DNA from: Lachnoclostridium sp. UBA7215
Lineage (GTDB): Bacteria > Bacillota > Clostridia > Lachnospirales > Lachnospiraceae
Assembly (NCBI GenBank): GCA_002490465.1
Contig: DKUB01000003.1
Location: 61,386-72,844, forward strand
Direction of reading: 5' to 3'
DNA: 11,459 bases
The translations under genes were made by a program, and so were the position numbers. The notes below the pieces were generated by a model. The model was not told the origin of the DNA. It was given only the letters and a program-made list of their open reading frames with translations, and did no database searches. Shown here piece after piece: positions 7,448 to 11,459 of this stretch (the first letter of the stretch is position 1; each line of letters starts with the position of its first letter).

Positions 7448-7452
7448 CCCCT

Positions 7453-7478
7453 TGGCACAAAGTGACATTTTTGTGCCA
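7453..7478. promoter_or_regulatory. Perfect 9-bp dyad between the two-component operon and the secreted-protein gene
   Basis: TGGCACAAA (7453-7461) and its exact complement TTTGTGCCA (7470-7478) flank an 8-base centre. The dyad is centred near -54 of the operon promoter and about 65 bases before the divergent start codon. No T-run follows on either strand, so it looks like a protein-binding site and not a terminator. The bound factor is unknown. Confidence 0.5.
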
Positions 7479-7532
7479 TAGCCGGATGATACATTGATGA
7501 TAGGAAGTTTTCCGAAAGGAGAAATTTTAAAA

Positions 7533-8219
7533 ATGAAAAAGAAAATATTTTTATTTTTAGCAGTGGTTTTATTCTTGTGTACAATGTCCATAATGCCTGC
7601 TTATACATCTGATGCTGCTGCCAAACCAAAATTAAATATAAAAAAACTGGATATGACCCTTGGAAATACTTTTTCTATCAGAGTTTATAATATGAAAAAG
7701 AAAGATACAGCTGTTTATACGTCTTCTAACCCCTCTCTCGTTTCTATTGAGAGTGTTTCTTCCAATACAAGACGCGCCGTTATCCGTGCTCAGGGAATTG
7801 GGTCAACGAAAATCACTGCCTCAATACAGCGGGCAAAAAAGAAAGCGATACTTTTAAAATGCCGCATAACCGTCACACCGGAAGCTGTCTCTATTAAGTT
7901 TGCCAAAAAGAAAGTTAATATTACCATGGGGCAGAGTTTTAAGGCAGAAACTATTATTAAACCCGCCTCATCTACAGAGCTTCCGATTTTTGAGAGCAGC
8001 AATCCTTCTGTTGCCTGCGTCAATCCAATGGGTATGATTACCGGCGTGACCCCCGGCACTGCAACAATCACGGCAACACTTCTCTCATCAAACCGCACTG
8101 CTACGTGCAAGGTTACTGTTCTGCCTCTTTATAAGGGAAATAGCGCAAAAAAGAAAAACCTCACACAGCATTTAGTATCTGCCTGCTGCTTGACCCAAAG
8201 CCGCTGGAGATTAGAATAA
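7533..8219 (+). CDS. Secreted protein with bacterial Ig-like (BIG2) domains
   Basis: The protein has 228 residues. The start ATG at 7533 follows AAAGGAG and gives a textbook signal peptide: MKKK, a hydrophobic core FLFLAVVLFLCTMSIM, and likely cleavage near AYTSDAAA. Two BIG2-like repeats follow, about 34-115 and 117-200. Each runs from a leading strand (LDMTLGNTFSI; KVNITMGQSFKAE) through YTSSNPSLVSIES / FESSNPSVACVNP to a G-x-x-x-I-T-A end (GIGSTKITASI; GVTPGTATITATL). Such proteins sit in or on the cell envelope and usually bind surfaces or polysaccharide. There is no LPXTG anchor or membrane helix. The final stretch after VTVLPLYKGNSAKKKN is low in structure. An A-rich run just before it and a longer open frame two bases over leave a small chance of a frameshift. 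The gene diverges from the two-component operon. Confidence 0.88.
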   Translation: MKKKIFLFLAVVLFLCTMSIMPAYTSDAAAKPKLNIKKLDMTLGNTFSIRVYNMKKKDTAVYTSSNPSLVSIESVSSNTRRAVIRAQGIGSTKITASIQRAKKKAILLKCRITVTPEAVSIKFAKKKVNITMGQSFKAETIIKPASSTELPIFESSNPSVACVNPMGMITGVTPGTATITATLLSSNRTATCKVTVLPLYKGNSAKKKNLTQHLVSACCLTQSRWRLE

Positions 8220-8233
8220 TAAAACTGTATTCA

Positions 8234-8272
8234 ATAGAGCAAGGCCTGGACTTCCGCTTAGCTCTATTTTTT
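8234..8272 (+). terminator. Intrinsic terminator after the BIG2-domain gene
   Basis: ATAGAGC (8234-8240) pairs with GCTCTAT (8261-8267), closing a 20-base loop with some inner pairing (AAG with CTT). The stem is followed by a run of six T on the plus strand. The T-run is on this strand only, so it serves the gene to its left and not the flagellin fragment. Confidence 0.75.
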
Positions 8273-8286
8273 GTATCCATATAATT

Positions 8287-8661
8287 TTATTGTAATATTT
8301 CCTCAATAAGCACATCTATTTCTTCTTGTATCGCGGTTCTATCCCCAACCGCATTCGTATCATTTGCCGCTTGTACAGACAACTCCCGCATTCTCTGCAA
8401 AATAGCGTGTGATTCATTCAATGCTCCCTCTGCCACTTGGCATAGGGAAATCCCATCCCGAATATTTCTGGATGCCTGATTTAATCCTCTAATCTGACTT
8501 CGCATTTTTTCAGATATTTGCAATCCCGCCGTATCATCCGCACTTCGGTTAATTCGATAGCCAGAAGATAATCTTTCGGAAGATTTTTGTTTTTCTGCTG
8601 TTGTCATGTTTAATTGTCTACTTGCAAACTGTGAATCTAAATTATGTGCTACCATCTGCAT
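8287..8661 (-). CDS. Truncated flagellin (N-terminal D0/D1 helices only)
   Basis: The product has 124 residues and matches the start of flagellin. It has a D0 helix (MQMVAHNLDSQFASRQLN), the conserved SSERLSSGYRINRSADDTAGLQISEKMRSQIRGL region (residues 27-60), and QRMREL plus IQEEI (89-94 and 111-115), the helix that TLR5 recognises in other flagellins. A full gene would continue through the variable domain and return with a C-terminal D1/D0 helix (usually 270 residues or more in all). Here it stops after IEEILQ, and no flagellin-like sequence follows in any frame that I read. The ATG at 8661 follows AAGGAG; a TTG at 8667 is also possible. A sigma-28 promoter is intact upstream. The N-terminus carries export information, but without the C-terminal helix it should not polymerise normally. 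It could be a decaying fragment, a recombination donor, or a short exported protein. Confidence 0.85.
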   Translation of the reverse strand: MQMVAHNLDSQFASRQLNMTTAEKQKSSERLSSGYRINRSADDTAGLQISEKMRSQIRGLNQASRNIRDGISLCQVAEGALNESHAILQRMRELSVQAANDTNAVGDRTAIQEEIDVLIEEILQ

Positions 8662-8690
8662 AGCCAATTTCTCTCCTTTTTAACACTTAG

Positions 8691-8706
8691 ATTGGAGTTT
8701 TCCAAT
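8691..8706. promoter_or_regulatory. Small hairpin in the flagellin leader
   Basis: ATTGGA and TCCAAT form a 6-bp stem around GTTT, about 15 bases before the flagellin ribosome binding site. On the plus strand a run of T follows, so it could also stop transcription coming from the left. As an RNA leader hairpin it recalls hag leaders controlled by CsrA, but that comparison is inference. Confidence 0.35.
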
Positions 8707-8786
8707 TTTTTTACAAATATGTATACTATTCAAGATTTTAATAAGCCAAAAATTAATTTACAAATTTCTGCATTAACTCATTTATT

Positions 8787-8814
8787 TTATCGGCATTCTT
8801 CCAGTAATTGCTTA
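8787..8814 (-). promoter_or_regulatory. Sigma-28 (flagellar) promoter for the truncated flagellin
   Basis: On the minus strand, TAAG (8814-8811) stands 16 bases before GCCGATAA (8794-8787), matching the TAAA / N15-16 / GCCGATAA pattern of flagellin promoters. The start would be near 8780, giving a leader of about 120 nt. It lies just past the stop codon of the kinase gene to the right. Confidence 0.75.
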
Positions 8815-8821
8815 TGTATTA

Positions 8822-9859
8822 TCAAATAACCTTATCCTGGCTCAACTTTATCCTCTCGTAAATCACCTCAAGCCACTTACGGACAGCAGTGTGATTCCCC
8901 TTTTTAACCTCATTTTTCAGACTGTTGTTATTCCATATGATATCTGCGCTCCAAAATGCAGATATTATAGCTTGCAAATATGGAAACATATTTTTTTGCA
9001 CATCTGTAAACGGACGTATCTCCTGATAGCCTTCCAAAAATGCTGTTAAATAAACAGATTCATCCGCTTTGGTATGTTCCTCGGGATAATCCATCAGGCG
9101 GGCCTCAAAAACGCCCTGCATAACAGCATCGCAATACAGGCTATTATCCCCGCAGCGGTTAAAATCAAACAAACCTACATCCCCGTTTGCTGTAAGGTAC
9201 AAATTACAATTGCTGATATCTCCCTGAACCGCATACCTCGGTTCTTTTTTCAGCGGCTCAAGGTTCTTCATGTACTCTCTGTATTTTTCCATAATGCTTT
9301 GGAACAAATATTTATCCTCATCCTGTATCTGGTCTTCCAATGCAGAAAACGCATGAACCGAAAACAAATCATTTTCATCAAAGGCATCAAACAACACCTT
9401 ATTCCTTACATGAAAATGATTTTGCTGTGCAATTGCATGCGTCCTGGCAAGCAGTCTTCCCGTCTTTTTGGCAAGTTCCAGTTCAACACACTTTATTTCA
9501 CCATCCACATATTCTTCGACCGTTACCATTACCTCATATCCGTTTATGACATATTGTCTGACAAAATGTCCGGCCGATTGATACTGCATAGGCGTGGGAA
9601 TCCCGCTTTTCAGCAATAGTTCAGCAAACTCACTTTGTTTGTCTATTAATTCCAACGTTACATCATGTTCATTTTTAAAACGCACGACAAGCGGCATCCC
9701 ATCTGACAGTTCCACTTTAATAATCAGACGCACTTCCTTCGATTTGGCATCGTTCTGTTTATAATCGTACCGCTGAAGCTCTGCAAAGGATACAGGCTTT
9801 GATAAGACACCGTAATCGCTTAAAATATTCTCTATGTCATAAATGGAAACCTGAAACAT
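8822..9859 (-). CDS. Aminoglycoside phosphotransferase-like kinase (APH/choline kinase fold), substrate unknown
   Basis: The protein has 345 residues. The N-lobe (about 1-115) has the strands LIIKVELSDGMPLVVRFKN and EVMVTVEEYVDGE. The C-lobe holds the catalytic loop VQGDISNCNLYL, with D214 and N219 in the place of the HGDxxxxN motif, and GLFDFNRCG with D232 as the metal-binding Asp. Gln212 replaces the usual His of HGD. The Asp and Asn are kept, so activity remains possible. The fold phosphorylates small molecules; resistance to a drug cannot be inferred, and relatives include homoserine-, thiazole- or spore-coat-type kinases. The ATG at 9859 follows AAGGATG. The start lies only 17 bases after the stop codon of the HAD remnant, so the two were probably one operon. 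The C-terminal third contains many aromatic residues (AFWSADIIWNNNS). Confidence 0.85.
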   Translation of the reverse strand: MFQVSIYDIENILSDYGVLSKPVSFAELQRYDYKQNDAKSKEVRLIIKVELSDGMPLVVRFKNEHDVTLELIDKQSEFAELLLKSGIPTPMQYQSAGHFVRQYVINGYEVMVTVEEYVDGEIKCVELELAKKTGRLLARTHAIAQQNHFHVRNKVLFDAFDENDLFSVHAFSALEDQIQDEDKYLFQSIMEKYREYMKNLEPLKKEPRYAVQGDISNCNLYLTANGDVGLFDFNRCGDNSLYCDAVMQGVFEARLMDYPEEHTKADESVYLTAFLEGYQEIRPFTDVQKNMFPYLQAIISAFWSADIIWNNNSLKNEVKKGNHTAVRKWLEVIYERIKLSQDKVI

Positions 9860-9876
9860 ATAATCATCCTTACTTT

Positions 9877-10240
9877 TTACCGAAAAAATTCTGTCTGATA
9901 AGCTTCCAGTAAATTCCTAATTGATATGACGTTGGTTGGAATTTCTCTTTGTGAGCGGTTTACCCATATGGTGTTAATCCCCAGAACCGAGGCTCCCCTC
10001 ACATCACTGCTCAGGGAGTCCCCAATATGTACTACCTCGTCCGCCTGTAATTTCACAGATGAAAGCGCCAGCTGAAACAGCTCTTTCCGAGGTTTATATG
10101 CTTTTGCATCCTCACTGGTAAAAACTCCTTCGACTCGTCAAAAATCGGTGGCTTTACCCAATGCGCAAACATCCTTTCACTCAGTTCTGCCGCATTGGCA
10201 TCGGATTGAAATCTCGTTAATGCATTTATGCAATCGTTGC
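9877..10240 (-). pseudogene. Remnant of a HAD-family hydrolase (5'-truncated, internal deletion and frameshift)
   Basis: From 10137 to 9877 one frame reads VEGVFTSEDAKAYKPRKELF, then HIGDSLSSDVRGA (about 87 codons to TAA). These are HAD motif III (Lys in KPRKELF) and motif IV (GDSxxxD), with the usual GINTIWVNR strand. To the right, about 10240-10125, another frame reads DCINALTRF and SERMFAHWVKPPIFDESKEF, in the style of the HAD cap domain. The nucleophile motif DxDxT and motif II are missing. The two parts meet at about 10121-10135 in different frames, around GAAGGAGTTTTTA, which can be read both as the end of one part and the start of the other. The right end runs into the kinase gene. It is probably non-functional; the intact form was likely a YjjG-type phosphatase in an operon with the downstream kinase. 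Confidence 0.75.
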
Positions 10241-11103
10241 AAAGAATAATCCAGAATACGTTCTTTCCTTGCCGCTAACATCTTCTTATAAAATTCTTTC
10301 TGCACATCACTAATTGCCGGAGTTTCATCAATAATTCCGGCAATCTTTTCCATGTCTATCCGCGGAAGAATCCGTTCTAATGCATCGTTACATCCCTCAT
10401 TTTCCAAAGAAGAAATAAATTCAAAATAATTAATTTTTTTCCCATTCTTCTGGATAGCCGACAGGGGGATATTAAAAATCCGATGATGAATCTCCCGTTT
10501 ATCCGCCAGTATATTTTTAATCATTTCTTCATCTGCTTGAGGAAAAAGACTGCTCCCACAGTCGAATACAGGAGCAAGCATCATAGAATCTTCCCGCACG
10601 TCATACAGAAATCCCCAGTTTCCATTGTGACGGTCCCAATTTCCTATCAATGCATCCACAATAAACATATCCCAAAAACGACCACTGATTTCTTCCGGTT
10701 CCACTGCCGTCTGCTCAAAAAAAACGGACACGATATCATCAAGGTCCGTGCCATATCCATTCCGCTCCGAGTCGATAATCTGATTTTTTAACGAAGCAAA
10801 ATCCTGTAAGACTATTCCGACAGAAGTAAAATCCTTACAGGCAACAACAACTCTTTCTCCACCTTTTTCTGTAATATAAGTACCTAACATGGTTTGCTGC
10901 ACGGGGATTCCCACGCTTTCAAATATCCTGCATCCAAGATATTCTGAAATACAACTGTTACTGTAACTCATATTCTCATTCTTTGAGAGATGTGGCGGGA
11001 ACTTTAGCATATACTGTTCTCCCTCATAGACAACTGAAATTTTGCTCCCATTTGCTCCCGCATAGGCCTTATTTTTCTTTGGCAGACCTGTAAAATCTAT
11101 CAT
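10177..11103 (-). CDS. HipA/CtkA-like serine/threonine kinase
   Basis: The protein has 308 residues. It begins with GANGSKISVVYEGEQYMLKFPP, a glycine-containing ATP loop and the lysine strand (K34). The catalytic core VDALIGNWDRHNGNWGFLYD places D157 and N162 five residues apart, as the catalytic Asp and Asn of E. coli HipA are. The metal-binding Asp is D181 in APVFDCGSSLF. The N-terminal subdomain of classical HipA is missing, so it resembles CtkA of Helicobacter or HipT of HipBST systems, both of about this length. HipA kinases phosphorylate proteins such as glutamyl-tRNA synthetase; the target here is unknown. The start follows GAGGG and lies 32 bases after the stop of the small gene upstream, so they form a pair. 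The last 16 or so residues (after LQRL) are read from DNA belonging to the HAD remnant in another frame and were probably acquired at the junction. Confidence 0.85.
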   Translation of the reverse strand: MIDFTGLPKKNKAYAGANGSKISVVYEGEQYMLKFPPHLSKNENMSYSNSCISEYLGCRIFESVGIPVQQTMLGTYITEKGGERVVVACKDFTSVGIVLQDFASLKNQIIDSERNGYGTDLDDIVSVFFEQTAVEPEEISGRFWDMFIVDALIGNWDRHNGNWGFLYDVREDSMMLAPVFDCGSSLFPQADEEMIKNILADKREIHHRIFNIPLSAIQKNGKKINYFEFISSLENEGCNDALERILPRIDMEKIAGIIDETPAISDVQKEFYKKMLAARKERILDYSLQRLHKCINEISIRCQCGRTE

Positions 11104-11135
11104 GTTCAGCCCTCATTTCTCACTTTTCATCTCTT

Positions 11136-11420
11136 TCATTCGACTCCCCCCGGCCGTTCTATCCGCAAATATTCTTCCCGCAGATACCATGCTTGCTCAC
11201 TGGTTATGATTCCATTTACTTCAGCACTGTTAATATCACTCTGGAGATTGCAAAAATCACAGTCCCAACGCAAATATACTTCTCCCGCATCCCGTTTCGC
11301 CCACGCCGCCTTCATTTGTTCCAAAGACTCCTGCAAAAAGCCCGGCAGCCCACACTCAAGATAAGATTTATCAAGGGGCCGTCCGCTTTTCTTATCATAT
11401 TCGTCTGATAACACACTCAT
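11136..11420 (-). CDS. Small protein of unknown function paired with the HipA-like kinase
   Basis: The protein has 94 residues from the ATG at 11420, which follows GGGGAGGGG at 6-base spacing; an ATG at 11456 has no such site in view. It is a soluble, charged protein, mainly alpha-helical by eye, with no membrane segment. Distinct parts are SDEYDKKSGRPLDKSYLECG, GFLQESLEQMKAAWAKRD, and a Trp/Cys patch YLRWDCDFCNLQSDINSAEV followed by SEQAWYLREEYL. It does not look like HipB (no helix-turn-helix) or like HipS (no HipA N-terminal strands). Its position directly before a kinase of the HipA family suggests an antitoxin, substrate or regulator. I do not recognise the family. Confidence 0.75.
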   Translation of the reverse strand: MSVLSDEYDKKSGRPLDKSYLECGLPGFLQESLEQMKAAWAKRDAGEVYLRWDCDFCNLQSDINSAEVNGIITSEQAWYLREEYLRIERPGGVE

Positions 11421-11459
11421 CCGCTTCCCCTCCCCTTTTTCTTTCATTCTATCCATTTC

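Noticed and set aside
8720..8749. Sigma-A type promoter TTGGCT-18-TATACA for the flagellin gene
   Set aside because: It is possible but weak; the sigma-28 match further upstream is far better and is what a flagellin gene should have.
9074..9619. Plus-strand open frames opposite the APH-like gene
   Set aside because: They are antisense shadows of a gene with recognisable motifs.
1..11459. CRISPR arrays, tRNA or rRNA genes, transposase genes, replication origin
   Set aside because: No regularly spaced repeats, no tRNA-like cloverleaf or rRNA sequence and no transposase or integrase reading frame were seen.

Overview
The window looks like chromosomal DNA of a low-to-mid GC Gram-positive gut anaerobe, most likely Clostridia of the Lachnospiraceae type. 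The reasons are strong GGAGG ribosome binding sites, AddB in place of RecBCD, a glutamine-dependent NAD synthetase with a fused nitrilase domain, a flagellin N-terminus of the Lachnospiraceae style, and a CtkA/HipA-like kinase with a small partner gene. The assignment is by protein style only; no marker gene is present.

Left part (1-5160). The 5' two thirds of addB run leftward out of the window on the minus strand. In front of addB sits a block of inverted repeats flanked by a 10-bp direct repeat, which looks like a small palindromic insertion element. A membrane-anchored protein of unknown function (plus strand) follows and converges, with a 27-bp overlap, on nadE (minus strand). Upstream of nadE is a gene-free stretch of about 310 bases. 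It holds what looks like a structured RNA of about 190 nt ending in a strong intrinsic terminator, with little room left for a separate nadE promoter.

Middle part (5163-8272). A PhoB/OmpR-type response regulator and its membrane histidine kinase form a minus-strand operon with a good sigma-A promoter. A 9-bp perfect dyad lies just upstream of that promoter, between the operon and a divergent gene for a secreted protein with bacterial Ig-like (BIG2) domains. The kinase gene ends in a repeated palindromic motif that adds an ENLFP-repeat tail.

Right part (8287-11459), all minus strand, looks like an accessory and partly decayed region. In transcription order it holds a small unknown protein, a HipA/CtkA-like kinase, the remains of a HAD-family hydrolase (N-terminus lost, internal deletion with frameshift), an aminoglycoside-phosphotransferase-like kinase, and a flagellin gene cut down to its N-terminal 124 residues that still keeps a clear sigma-28 promoter. 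The kinase gene's last codons run out of frame into the hydrolase remnant, which suggests that the two-gene kinase module landed in, or recombined into, the hydrolase gene.

The best candidates for something not yet described are the small protein/HipA-like kinase pair, the structured leader or small RNA before nadE, the palindromic element before addB, and the promoter-equipped truncated flagellin.
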